A stretch of DNA of 11,760 nt from Bacillota bacterium (GCA_017538845.1 JAFYIC010000011.1:1-11760), one strand, 5' to 3'. Positions 1-6,388 are shown, counted from the first letter of the stretch. Notes: generated from the sequence alone by a model not told the origin. Numbers and translations are program-made.

Positions 1-1013
1 CGCATCCTCTTGAGGACGCTATTGAAGGCATTACCCATTCTATATGTACACTGGAATTCGAGGACCACAGGCCGCTCTACGACTGGTCTATCAAAGAAGT
101 AGGCTGGTGGCCGAACCCGCCGCAGCAGATTGAGTTCGCAAGGCTGGATATCACCAACACAGTCATGAGCAAGAGACTACTGAAGGGCTTCGTTGATGAC
201 GGTGTAGTTGAGGGCTGGGACGATCCGAGAATGCCGACTATAGCAGGCCTCAGAAGAAGAGGCTACACGCCGGAAGCGATCAGAGATTTCTGTGAAAGGA
301 TAGGCGTGGCAAAGGCAAACAGCGTAGTCGACGTTGCGCTTTTGGAACACTGCGTAAGGGAAGACCTCCAGAACAAGGTGCCTTCCAGGAATGTGGTATT
401 CGATCCTATAAAGATAGTGATCACAAACTATCCCGAAGATCAGACCGAAGAGATGGAAATGGAAAACAACAGGAACGTTCCTGAAATGGGCAACCGCATG
501 GTTCCTTTCAGCAGAGAACTCTATGTGGACGGCAACGATTTCATGGAAGTTCCAGTGAAGAAATATTTCAGACTGTTCCCGGGCAACGAGGTAAGGTTCA
601 AGGGAGCATACTTCATCACATGCAATGAAGTCATCAAGAACGACGACGGCTCCATAAAAGAACTCCATTGCACGTACGACCCTGAAACCAGGAGCGGCAG
701 CGGTTTCGAAGGCCGCAAGGTCAAGGGCACGATACACTGGGTAGACGCTGCAACGGCGGTGCCCATTAAAGTGAGGAAGTACGATTACCTGATGAAGGCG
801 AAGGAAGAAGGCGGCCCTGAGGAACTGAACAGGGATTCAATGACAGAAGAGACTGCATACGCAGAGCCGCTGATCAGTCAGGCAGCGCCGGGAGACCGGT
901 TCCAGTTCTTCCGCCACGGCTATTACATCGCAGACAGCAAGCTGACGACTGACGATGAAAAGGTATTCAACCAGATCGTAGATCTGAAGAGCAGTTTCAA
1001 GATCAAGAAATAG
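1..1013 (+). CDS. glnS: Glutaminyl-tRNA synthetase, C-terminal part (5' end outside window)
   Basis: Class I aminoacyl-tRNA synthetase that attaches glutamine to tRNA(Gln) in the cytoplasm. The reading frame is open from the left edge (first full codon at base 3) and shows 336 residues, roughly the last 60% of a typical protein of about 550 residues. Visible landmarks are [14 protein letters not shown] near the start, the KMSKS-equivalent VMSKR at visible residues 54-58, then [20 protein letters not shown], which is close to textbook GlnRS and separates it from GluRS. The rest, from about visible residue 120, is the two-part anticodon-binding beta-barrel ([16 protein letters not shown], then [13 protein letters not shown]). 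The protein ends in FKIKK before TAG. The internal ATG at 165 is the KMSKS methionine and not a start. A hairpin follows 17 bases after the stop. Identification is secure; the start is not visible. Confidence 0.97.
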   Translation, partial: HPLEDAIEGITHSICTLEFEDHRPLYDWSIKEVGWWPNPPQQIEFARLDITNTVMSKRLLKGFVDDGVVEGWDDPRMPTIAGLRRRGYTPEAIRDFCERIGVAKANSVVDVALLEHCVREDLQNKVPSRNVVFDPIKIVITNYPEDQTEEMEMENNRNVPEMGNRMVPFSRELYVDGNDFMEVPVKKYFRLFPGNEVRFKGAYFITCNEVIKNDDGSIKELHCTYDPETRSGSGFEGRKVKGTIHWVDAATAVPIKVRKYDYLMKAKEEGGPEELNRDSMTEETAYAEPLISQAAPGDRFQFFRHGYYIADSKLTTDDEKVFNQIVDLKSSFKIKK

Positions 1014-1030
1014 GACGGCAACAAAATGAG

Positions 1031-1070
1031 ATGCTCCCGGAGACACATCTGATCCGGGAGCATATTTATT
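1031..1070 (+). terminator. Hairpin terminator after glnS
   Basis: Perfect 11-bp inverted repeat ATGCTCCCGGA (1031-1041) and TCCGGGAGCAT (1053-1063) with an 11-base loop, followed by the T-rich ATTTATT. The T run is broken, so termination may be only moderately efficient, but position and stem fit the end of the glnS transcript. Confidence 0.7.
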
Positions 1071-1109
1071 ACAGCGGAGCACGCGCTGAAAAAAGATCGG
1101 AGACAAGGA

Positions 1110-2270
1110 ATGGATTATTACAAAGCCGCATTGAAGATGCATGAAAAGCATAAGGGCAAAATGGCTACTGTGAGCAAGGTGCCCGTAAAGACCACGGACG
1201 ATCTTTCCACGGCTTACACGCCCGGCGTGGCAGAGCCATGCAGACAGATCGAAAAGAATGTGGACGATCTGTATAAGTACACCAATAAAGGAAACACAGT
1301 CGCCGTCATAAGCGACGGTTCAGCAGTTCTTGGACTGGGAAACATCGGAGCCGACGCGGCGGTTCCCGTAATGGACGGCAAGGCGCTGCTCTTCAAGGAA
1401 TTCGCGGGGCTGGACGCTATCCCTATCTGTATAAAGAGTCAGGATCCGGACGAGGTGGTGAACATCGCGGCCAACATAGCTTCAACTTTCGGAGGCATCA
1501 ACCTTGAGGATATTTCCGCGCCGAGATGTTTTGAAATAGAGGAAAAACTCCAGGCACGGGTGGACATACCTGTTTTCCACGATGACCAGCACGGCACGGC
1601 GGTAGTAGTTTCTGCGGCCGTCATAAACGCCACAAAACTGGCAGGTAAAAAACTCAGCGAAATGAAAGTCGCCATGAACGGAGCCGGCGCGGCAGGGACT
1701 GCTATAGCTACCATGTTGTCGAACCTGGGCATCCCGGACATACTCATATGCGACCGTAAGGGCATCATCACCACTCAGCGTGACGACCTGAACCCGGCCA
1801 AGCAGAAACTGGCCAAAAGGCTTAAAAGCAACGGCCCAAAAGGGACCTTGCAAGACGCGGTCAAAGGAAGAGACCTGTTCGTCGGAGTTTCTGCGGCAGG
1901 CGCTCTCACACCGGAAATGATAAAGAGCATGGCAGAGGATCCTCTGGTATTTGCCATGGCCAATCCTGAGCCGGAGATACTTCCCGACGCGGCGAAAAAA
2001 GCCGGAGTAAAAGTCATAGCGACAGGAAGATCCGATTTTCCTAATCAGATCAACAACGTGCTCATTTTCCCGGGAATGTTCAAAGGCGCTCTTATGGCCA
2101 GAGCAAAGGCCATAACCCCGGAGATGAAGATCGCGGCGGCATATGCTCTGGCGGGGATAATAAAGGAAGAGGAGCTTTCGGAAACGAATATAATACCGAG
2201 CGCTTTCCATCCCGGAGTGGCTGACATAGTTGCGGAAGCAGTGGCGAAAGCATGGAAAGATAACGCCTGA
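1110..2270 (+). CDS. NAD(P)-dependent malic enzyme (oxaloacetate-decarboxylating type)
   Basis: Catalyses oxidative decarboxylation of malate to pyruvate and CO2 with reduction of NAD(P)+, in the cytoplasm. It has 386 residues, the usual size of the short bacterial form without a phosphotransacetylase domain. N-terminal malic domain: YTPGVAEP with the catalytic tyrosine Y36, the general-base lysine K91 in DGKALLFKEFAG, and metal ligands E133/D134 (LEDISAPRCF) and D158/D159 (VFHDDQHGTA). C-terminal Rossmann domain: GAGAAG at 191-196, acidic-then-basic ICDRKG at 213-218, and MANPEPEI at 283-290. The D215-R216-K217 end of beta-2 does not settle NAD versus NADP preference. The ATG at 1110 has GGAGAC six bases upstream. 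No clear promoter lies in the 40 bases after the glnS hairpin, and no strong terminator follows, so some read-through into the usp gene is possible. Confidence 0.95.
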   Translation: MDYYKAALKMHEKHKGKMATVSKVPVKTTDDLSTAYTPGVAEPCRQIEKNVDDLYKYTNKGNTVAVISDGSAVLGLGNIGADAAVPVMDGKALLFKEFAGLDAIPICIKSQDPDEVVNIAANIASTFGGINLEDISAPRCFEIEEKLQARVDIPVFHDDQHGTAVVVSAAVINATKLAGKKLSEMKVAMNGAGAAGTAIATMLSNLGIPDILICDRKGIITTQRDDLNPAKQKLAKRLKSNGPKGTLQDAVKGRDLFVGVSAAGALTPEMIKSMAEDPLVFAMANPEPEILPDAAKKAGVKVIATGRSDFPNQINNVLIFPGMFKGALMARAKAITPEMKIAAAYALAGIIKEEELSETNIIPSAFHPGVADIVAEAVAKAWKDNA

Positions 2271-2323
2271 AAACGGCACCGCAAAAAAATGTGAAAATAT
2301 TGAAAAGTAAAGTGATAATATTG

Positions 2324-2352
2324 TTGTTTCGCAACCTTATACATGCTACAAT
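2324..2352 (+). promoter_or_regulatory. Sigma-A type promoter of the universal stress protein gene, extended -10
   Basis: -35 TTGTTT (2324-2329), 17-bp spacer, -10 TACAAT (2347-2352) with an extended -10 TGC (2344-2346). Transcription should start near 2358-2360, giving a leader of about 54 bases that contains the palindrome at 2373-2390 and the ribosome binding site. Seen by eye only. Confidence 0.65.
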
Positions 2353-2372
2353 GTATTTGTAAAGGGGAAACA

Positions 2373-2390
2373 GTTACCCTGCAGGGTAAC
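2373..2390. promoter_or_regulatory. Perfect 18-bp palindrome in the usp leader, candidate operator
   Basis: GTTACCCTGCAGGGTAAC is fully self-complementary with no spacer. It lies about 20 bp downstream of the -10 element and 9 bases before the GGAGG ribosome binding site. Without a loop it is a poor RNA hairpin but a good shape for a dimeric DNA-binding repressor acting as a roadblock. The regulator is not identified. Confidence 0.5.
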
Positions 2391-2412
2391 AAAATCAACG
2401 GAGGTGACAGTA

Positions 2413-2829
2413 ATGAAGTATTTAGTTCCAATCGATGGATCCAAACAGTCTCTGGAAGCTGTTGAATATGCAGCAAAACTTGCTGAGAAGTTTGGTGACA
2501 CAACTATCACTCTCGCATACGTAATCATGTACGAACCATACTTTATGGATTCACCTGAGCTTATTGAAAAGAACGGACAGGCAAAAGCAACAGTTGTCCT
2601 TGACGAAGCTGAAAAAGTACTGGCCGGATATTCGGGCATAGGTGTAAGGAAAGTTATTGAACATGGAAGCAGTGCTGCCGACAAGATCGTTGAACTTGCT
2701 GAGACAGGCAAACACGATGCTATCGTAATGGGTTCACAGGGACTTTCCAATCTGAAGAGATTCCTTATGGGTTCGGTATCAACAAGAGTTAGCCAGTATG
2801 CGCCTTGCACAGTTATACTTGTAAGATAG
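2413..2829 (+). CDS. Universal stress protein, UspA family, ATP-binding type
   Basis: Single-domain cytoplasmic Usp protein of 138 residues, the normal family length; such proteins form nucleotide-binding dimers and accumulate under growth arrest or stress. Strand 1 MKYLVPIDGS supplies the adenine-site aspartate D8. The C-terminal nucleotide motif G-2x-G-9x-G-S is intact: G107-S-Q-G110, nine residues, then G120-S121. It therefore belongs to the ATP-binding branch, not the nucleotide-free E. coli UspA branch. The start at 2413 is chosen because GGAGGTGA (2400-2407) lies five bases upstream; an in-frame GTG at 2404 sits inside that Shine-Dalgarno and is rejected. Synonymous choices look more A/T-ending than in the neighbours (many ACA, GCA, GTT, CTT), perhaps reflecting strong expression. 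It stands alone between its own promoter and a terminator. Which stress it answers cannot be seen. Confidence 0.93.
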   Translation: MKYLVPIDGSKQSLEAVEYAAKLAEKFGDTTITLAYVIMYEPYFMDSPELIEKNGQAKATVVLDEAEKVLAGYSGIGVRKVIEHGSSAADKIVELAETGKHDAIVMGSQGLSNLKRFLMGSVSTRVSQYAPCTVILVR

Positions 2830-2851
2830 GAAATAGATAGATTCAGAAAGC

Positions 2852-2883
2852 AGAGAGCTGCCTTACGGCGGCTCTCTTTTATT
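2852..2883 (+). terminator. Intrinsic terminator after the usp gene
   Basis: Stem AGAGAGCTGCC (2852-2862) with GGCGGCTCTCT (2867-2877), 11 bp including one T-G wobble, closed by the loop TTAC, then TTTTATT. Classic Rho-independent form, 22 bases after the stop codon. Confidence 0.85.
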
Positions 2884-2892
2884 GCACCGATG

Positions 2893-2924
2893 GCGCGCCC
2901 GGGCAGAAGGCAGCGCGTTTTTTT
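2893..2924 (+). terminator. Possible second terminator, GC-rich hairpin with seven T
   Basis: CGCGC (2894-2898) can pair with GCGCG (2913-2917), extended by a G-T wobble, across a 14-base loop, and is directly followed by seven T (2918-2924). The loop is large and the stem short, so it is weaker than the preceding hairpin. It may act as a backup insulating the GntR operon. Confidence 0.45.
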
Positions 2925-2954
2925 ATTGGCCGAAAACTTTTTTCGGGAAAAGGG

Positions 2955-2983
2955 TTGACAGGATGGCGGGCTTGTATTATTGT
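2955..2983 (+). promoter_or_regulatory. Promoter of the GntR/ABC transporter operon
   Basis: Consensus -35 TTGACA (2955-2960), 17-bp spacer, -10 TATTGT (2978-2983). The -10 element lies inside the left arm of the inverted repeat at 2972-3009, as expected for a promoter repressed by the first gene of its own operon. Confidence 0.75.
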
Positions 2984-3009
2984 ACTAAGTGGTTAATACA
3001 ATAATACAA
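2972..3009. promoter_or_regulatory. Candidate GntR (YtrA-type) operator, long inverted repeat over the -10
   Basis: TTGTATTATTGTACTAA (2972-2988) faces TTAATACAATAATACAA (2993-3009) across GTGG. The arms are complementary at 16 of 17 positions; the outer 13 bp match perfectly. Each arm also repeats TTGTA in direct orientation (TTGTA-TTA-TTGTA). Its place over the -10 and start site, directly before a GntR-family gene, points to autorepression. Binding by the adjacent repressor is an inference. Confidence 0.7.
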
Positions 3010-3026
3010 CGAAAGGAGACGTGGAC

Positions 3027-3395
3027 GTGTGGCCATTTAAAGAAGGAACGCCAATATATCTTCAGATAATAGAAGAAATCAAGACCCGCATCGTAAGAGG
3101 CGAGTATGAGGCCGGTTCACAGGTTCCCCCTGTGAGGGAGCTGGCCATTGAGGCGGGGGTCAATCCCAACACGGTGCAGAGGGCATTCGCCCAGCTGGAA
3201 AGTGAAGGGATACTTAAAAGCGACCGGACAAGAGGACGGTTCGTGACAGATGAAAAGAGTGTGCTGGGTGAACTCAGAAAAACCATGAGCAGCAGGTTCG
3301 TCACCGGAATGATCAAAGGCATGAAAGAACTTGGCATGAGCGATGACGAAATAATAGAGGCTGTTTCAAGACAGGTAAAGGAGGAAAGCAAATGA
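3027..3395 (+). CDS. GntR-family transcriptional repressor, YtrA-like
   Basis: Short GntR regulator of 122 residues, the size of the YtrA subfamily, which has an N-terminal winged helix-turn-helix and only a small helical dimerisation tail rather than a ligand domain. PIYLQIIEEIKTRIVRGEY (residues 9-27) opens the family fold; VPPVRELAIEAGVNPNTVQR (33-52) is the helix-turn-helix, and the wing is GILKSDRTRGRFV (61-73). Residues 78-122 form the tail. The start is uncertain: GTG 3021 lies only two bases from the AAAGGAG sequence, whereas GTG 3027 has eight bases of spacing and gives MWPFKEGTPIYLQ, so 3027 is preferred. The stop overlaps the next start by four bases (ATGA at 3392-3395), implying translational coupling with the ABC ATPase. 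It probably represses its own operon through the inverted repeat; the inducing signal is unknown, though some relatives respond to cell-wall antibiotics. Confidence 0.92.
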   Translation: MWPFKEGTPIYLQIIEEIKTRIVRGEYEAGSQVPPVRELAIEAGVNPNTVQRAFAQLESEGILKSDRTRGRFVTDEKSVLGELRKTMSSRFVTGMIKGMKELGMSDDEIIEAVSRQVKEESK

Positions 3396-4087
3396 GTGTA
3401 TTTGAATGCAGAGCCCTCACAAAGAAATACGGGAGCTGCTGCGCGGTAGACGGCATAGACCTTTCCGTTGAAAAAGGCAGGATCGTAGGATTGCTCGGAC
3501 CCAACGGCAGCGGCAAGACCACCATCATAAAGATGGCGAACGGCCTGCTTCAGCCCACGTCGGGAGAGATCCTGATAGACGGCATGAAGCCGGGCAAAGA
3601 AACAAAGAAGTGTGTTGCGTATCTTCCGGACAGGGAGTTCCTGCCGGAATACATGAATGTAAAACAGCTGCTCAGGTTCTATGCGGATTTCTTCGAGGAT
3701 TTCGACATGGACAGAGCGGAAGAAATGCTGGAGAATCTGGACTTTTCAAAGTCCATGTACCTTAAGAAAATGTCCAAGGGCATGAAAGAAAAGATACAGC
3801 TGATCCTGACCATGAGCAGGAGAGCCAAGGTATATTTCCTTGACGAGCCTATCGCGGGAGTGGATCCGGCGGCCAGAGACTATATCCTCAGGACCATAAT
3901 CAACAATTACGATCCCGAGGCTCTGGTGCTCATCTCGACTCACCTGATCTCAGATGTGGAATCGGTGCTGGATGACGTGATCTTCATACAGGAAGGAAAG
4001 ATCCTTCTCCATAAGTCCGCCGAAGAGATCAGAGAAGAAAGCGGCAAGAGCGTAGACGGATACTTCAGGGAGGTGTTCAGATGTTAG
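3392..4087 (+). CDS. ABC transporter ATP-binding protein, YtrB-like
   Basis: Nucleotide-binding subunit of a two-gene ABC system at the inner face of the membrane, 231 residues. Walker A is GPNGSGKTT (36-44), the signature is the divergent MSKGM (127-131), Walker B is KVYFLDEP (146-153) with catalytic E152, and the switch histidine is H184 in STHLI. The Q-loop position reads YLPDREF with aspartate in place of glutamine, which I believe is common in YtrB-type ATPases. The C-terminal tail is short, so there is no extra regulatory domain. It is coupled upstream to the GntR gene by an ATGA overlap, with an AAAGGAGG ribosome binding site before its ATG, and its last seven bases overlap the permease start. 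The cassette type (GntR-ATPase-permease) is associated in other Gram-positives with cell-envelope stress or export, but the substrate cannot be read from the sequence. Confidence 0.95.
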   Translation: MSVFECRALTKKYGSCCAVDGIDLSVEKGRIVGLLGPNGSGKTTIIKMANGLLQPTSGEILIDGMKPGKETKKCVAYLPDREFLPEYMNVKQLLRFYADFFEDFDMDRAEEMLENLDFSKSMYLKKMSKGMKEKIQLILTMSRRAKVYFLDEPIAGVDPAARDYILRTIINNYDPEALVLISTHLISDVESVLDDVIFIQEGKILLHKSAEEIREESGKSVDGYFREVFRC

Positions 4088-4869
4088 GCAAACTTTTGAA
4101 ATATGAACTGGCAGCGACGGGAAGAAGGCTGCCCCTCCTTTACGGAGTGCTCATAGCGGTTTCAGTCCTGTTCGGACTCATAATAGGAACAGGCGCATTC
4201 AACGAGCCGGTCTTCGGAAGGATCAGCACAGCGATTTATGTGATGGCTGCGATAACGCTGGGACTTCTCACATTGATCATACTGATACAGAGATATTACA
4301 AGAACCTGCTGGGCAACGAAGGATATCTGATGATGACCCTTCCGGCAGGACCGGGCGCACATGTGGCGAGCAAGATCATATCGGCGACCATATGGATCAT
4401 TCTCGGAGGCCTTGCGGGAGTCGTGGCGATGAATTTACTGTTCTACTTCGTTACCGACGGCACATGGTACGTTTCATTTACCGCAATACTCCACATGGCA
4501 AAAGGCGCGTTATCCGTCAAAGGCGGATGGCTGGTACTTGTGGAACTTATCGTGCTTGGTATCCTGCTCTGCGCAGAGGCGGCGGCAAAGGTATATGCGG
4601 CGATATCCATAGGCCATCAGTGGTCCAACCACAGAGCCCTGGGCGCAGTGTTTGCATACATAGGGCTGTCGGTGATAGAAGCCATCGCTGCCATACCGCT
4701 TCAGAAGGTAATCGGCGAGGACGGGTATTACTGGACCTATATGTCAGGCGAGACGGTCCCTGAGACACAGGTATTCTTCCTGCTGCTCATAATCGTTGTC
4801 GCGGTGATGCTGGCCATATACTGGTTCGTATCCTGGATACTTATAAAGAAAAGACTGAATCTTCAGTAG
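4081..4869 (+). CDS. ABC transporter permease, six-helix membrane protein
   Basis: Membrane partner of the ATPase encoded immediately upstream; 262 residues. Hydrophobic segments lie at about 18-40, 48-70, 100-124, 150-175, 186-206 and 231-254, a six-helix ABC-2-like layout. The cytoplasmic motif LLGNEGYLMMTLP (76-88), between helices 2 and 3, is typical of the permeases that travel with YtrA/YtrB-type cassettes and probably contacts the ATPase. The protein starts MLGKLLKYEL, also typical, and ends with a basic tail (KKRLNLQ). There is no signal peptide or large extracellular domain, unlike BceB- or FtsX-type permeases. The ATG at 4081 has AGGGAGG upstream and overlaps the ATPase gene by seven bases, so the two are made together. 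Two hairpins follow the stop. The substrate is unknown. Confidence 0.88.
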   Translation: MLGKLLKYELAATGRRLPLLYGVLIAVSVLFGLIIGTGAFNEPVFGRISTAIYVMAAITLGLLTLIILIQRYYKNLLGNEGYLMMTLPAGPGAHVASKIISATIWIILGGLAGVVAMNLLFYFVTDGTWYVSFTAILHMAKGALSVKGGWLVLVELIVLGILLCAEAAAKVYAAISIGHQWSNHRALGAVFAYIGLSVIEAIAAIPLQKVIGEDGYYWTYMSGETVPETQVFFLLLIIVVAVMLAIYWFVSWILIKKRLNLQ

Positions 4870-4884
4870 AAAAAGGGGCAGGGT

Positions 4885-4907
4885 CCTGCGGGATATATCC
4901 CCGCAGG
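4885..4907 (+). repeat. Stem-loop without T tract after the permease gene
   Basis: CCTGCGGG (4885-4892) pairs perfectly with CCCGCAGG (4900-4907) across seven bases. It is not followed by T residues, so it is more likely a 3'-end stabilising stem upstream of the true terminator at 4930-4959 than a terminator itself. Confidence 0.6.
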
Positions 4908-4929
4908 GAAACCGTCAGATATATAATAA

Positions 4930-4959
4930 AAAAGAGCGTGCTTCCGGGCGCGCTCTTTT
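4930..4959 (+). terminator. Intrinsic terminator of the GntR/ABC operon
   Basis: AAAAGAGCGTGC (4930-4941) pairs with GCGCGCTCTTTT (4948-4959), 12 bp with one G-T wobble, loop TTCCGG. The A/T ends give a T run in both directions, so it could also work on the opposite strand. It lies 36 bp upstream of the truA promoter and separates the two units. Confidence 0.85.
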
Positions 4960-4995
4960 GTTCCTGTGAAAAACAGATCTGTGCCTGCGGCAAGG

Positions 4996-5024
4996 TTGCT
5001 CTTTTTATCTTCCTTTATTATAAT
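4996..5024 (+). promoter_or_regulatory. Promoter of truA, predicted to give a leaderless mRNA
   Basis: Perfect -10 TATAAT (5019-5024), 17-bp spacer and a weak -35 TTGCTC (4996-5001). Six bases separate the -10 from A5031, the first base of the truA ATG, so the usual start-site distance places +1 on the start codon. The sequence before the ATG is pyrimidine-rich (CTTTTTATCTTCCTTTATTA) with no Shine-Dalgarno match. Confidence 0.6.
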
Positions 5025-5030
5025 TACAGC

Positions 5031-5798
5031 ATGTGCAGGAACATATTACTGACAATAGAATACGACGGTTCGGTCTTCCACGGTTGGCAGAGACAGCCGG
5101 AGGTACTGACGGTACAGGGAATGATCGAGGAAGCCCTGAGCACGGTGTGCGGAAAGCCCGTTGAAATAGACGGCACCAGCAGGACCGACGCGGGAGTCCA
5201 TGCCCACGGACAAAGGGCCAGTTTCAAAGGTGATTTCGGCATACCTACGGAAAGGCTCGCCTATGCGGTGAACAACGTGCTTCTCTCAGACAAGTGGGGC
5301 GAAGCCGCAGGAGCGGCCAGGATCCTTAAGGCGGAGGAAGTCAGCCCTGATTTTCACGCCAGGTTCGACGCCAAAGGAAAGACCTATGTATATAGGATAT
5401 ACAACCTGCCGGAAATGGATGTGTTCAGAAGGAATTACTGCTATCATATTCCGGATGAGCTGGACACGGACGCCATGGTAAAAGCTGCGAAGCACATTGA
5501 GGGAACCCACGATTTCAAGTGTTTTGAGGCTGCAGGCGGCCAGGAAAGAGAGACCACCGTGAGGACCATAGAAAGGATCACGGTAGAGCGCACAGATGAC
5601 GGGCATGTGGAAATAACCGTCACCGGCGACGGTTTCCTCTATAACATGGTGCGGATCATCACAGGAACTCTTGTGGAAGTTGGACTGGGAAAGCGGGATC
5701 CGGAAGAAATACCAGCCATAATCGAGGACAAAGACCGCACAAAAGCGGGCCACACGGCGCCCCCGCAGGGGTTGTATCTTGAAAGCATATATTACTGA
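5031..5798 (+). CDS. truA: tRNA pseudouridine(38-40) synthase TruA
   Basis: Converts uridines 38, 39 and 40 in the anticodon arm of many tRNAs to pseudouridine; a cytoplasmic homodimer in known relatives. It has 255 residues, normal for bacterial TruA. The N-terminal domain opens RNILLTIEYDGSVFHGWQRQ (3-22). The catalytic loop GTSRTDAGVHAHGQ spans 48-61, with the nucleophile D53. FHARFDAKGKTYVYRI (108-123) contains the conserved KxYxY active-site tyrosine motif, and GFLYNMVRIITGTL (201-214) and AGHTAPPQGLYL (239-250) complete the C-terminal domain. The start at 5031 is preferred because homologues begin about here. The frame is open further upstream to 4938, but that extension runs through the terminator and promoter. 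No Shine-Dalgarno sequence precedes the ATG. The gene is transcribed alone, with a terminator directly after its stop. Confidence 0.96.
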   Translation: MCRNILLTIEYDGSVFHGWQRQPEVLTVQGMIEEALSTVCGKPVEIDGTSRTDAGVHAHGQRASFKGDFGIPTERLAYAVNNVLLSDKWGEAAGAARILKAEEVSPDFHARFDAKGKTYVYRIYNLPEMDVFRRNYCYHIPDELDTDAMVKAAKHIEGTHDFKCFEAAGGQERETTVRTIERITVERTDDGHVEITVTGDGFLYNMVRIITGTLVEVGLGKRDPEEIPAIIEDKDRTKAGHTAPPQGLYLESIYY

Positions 5799-5801
5799 GA
5801 T

Positions 5802-5830
5802 AAAAAGCGCGGAAACAGCCGCGCTTTTTT
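5802..5830 (+). terminator. Intrinsic terminator after truA
   Basis: AAAAAGCGCGG (5802-5812) pairs with CCGCGCTTTTT (5819-5829), loop AAACAG, ending in six T. It begins three bases after the TGA stop. Confidence 0.9.
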
Positions 5831-5864
5831 CGTAGATTTAAGTGAAAAAATGTCAACTCTATAT

Positions 5865-5908
5865 TTGCAACAGGGTTTATTTGCGTTATAATAGTAACAT
5901 CATATAAT
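5865..5908 (+). promoter_or_regulatory. Two candidate tandem promoters of the dCMP deaminase (and possibly atp) unit
   Basis: P1: -35 TTGCAA (5865-5870), 16-bp spacer, -10 TATAAT (5887-5892). P2: -35 TTGCGT (5881-5886), 16-bp spacer, -10 TATAAT (5903-5908). The two sets are offset by exactly 16 bp. P2 would start near 5915 and leave a very short leader before GGAGG at 5918-5922. P1 is the stronger match. Confidence 0.6.
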
Positions 5909-5926
5909 TGTTTTTCTGGAGGAACG

Positions 5927-6388
5927 ATGGACAGAATCAGCTGGGACGAATATTTCATGAAAATGGCAGAGCTTGCTGCGACCAGATCCACATGTCTCAG
6001 AAGGCAGGTCGGAGCAGTCATCGTCCAGGACCGACATGTAATAGCTACCGGTTACAATGGCGCGCCTAAAGGTGTGCCTCACTGCAGTGAGAAGGGCGGA
6101 TGCCTGAGGGACCAGATGGGTATCCCTTCCGGAGAACGCCACGAACTCTGCAGAGCTCTTCACGCTGAACAGAACGCGATCATACAGGCGGCGACCCTTG
6201 CTCAGAGCATAGAAGGCGCCACCATGTACATCACCAATCAGCCATGCATAATCTGTGCGAAAATGATCATCAACGCAGGAATAGAAAGAATAGTGGTAAG
6301 AGAAGGTTACCCGGACGAGTTTGCAGTTCAGATGCTGGCTGAGGCCGGGCTTAAGATCGTGATGCTGAAAGACGCGGACAAAGCGTAG
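5927..6388 (+). CDS. comEB: dCMP deaminase (ComEB-like cytidine/deoxycytidylate deaminase)
   Basis: Zinc-dependent deaminase that turns dCMP into dUMP, feeding thymidylate synthesis; cytoplasmic. It has 153 residues, normal for the family. The catalytic zinc site is HAE at 79-81 (H79 ligand, E81 proton shuttle) plus PCIIC at 106-110 (C107, C110). TGYNGAPKG (41-49) is the substrate-loop motif of dCMP deaminases. C23, C53, C59, H71 and C75 resemble the extra cysteine/histidine set that builds a second, structural zinc site in some members. The ATG at 5927 follows GGAGG by four bases. The name comEB comes from similarity to the Bacillus competence-locus deaminase and does not imply a role in DNA uptake. 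It lies 65 bases upstream of atpI with no good terminator between, so the promoters before it may also serve the ATP synthase operon. Confidence 0.93.
   Translation: MDRISWDEYFMKMAELAATRSTCLRRQVGAVIVQDRHVIATGYNGAPKGVPHCSEKGGCLRDQMGIPSGERHELCRALHAEQNAIIQAATLAQSIEGATMYITNQPCIICAKMIINAGIERIVVREGYPDEFAVQMLAEAGLKIVMLKDADKA

Noticed and set aside
1482..2279. 265-residue open frame on the minus strand opposite the malic enzyme
   Set aside because: Its protein is Cys/Arg/Tyr-rich with no recognisable motif, it lacks a ribosome binding site that I can see, and the + strand gene is unambiguous. It is a shadow of codon bias.
2404..2412. GTG start three codons upstream of the usp ATG
   Set aside because: The GTG is part of the GGAGGTGA Shine-Dalgarno itself, leaving no room for ribosome spacing.
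4392..4763. 123-residue + strand open frame inside the permease gene
   Set aside because: It lies in another frame of a clear membrane protein gene and is Arg/His-rich without motifs; it is a shadow frame.
4922..4927. TATAAT between the two hairpins after the permease
   Set aside because: No -35-like hexamer at 16-18 bp (the region is the CCCCGCAGG stem) and no extended -10; transcription would run directly into the terminator at 4930-4959.
4938..5030. In-frame upstream extension of truA by 31 residues
   Set aside because: It would begin inside the terminator hairpin and run through the promoter, has Cys-rich non-homologous sequence, and TruA proteins normally start at the RNILLTIEYDG segment.
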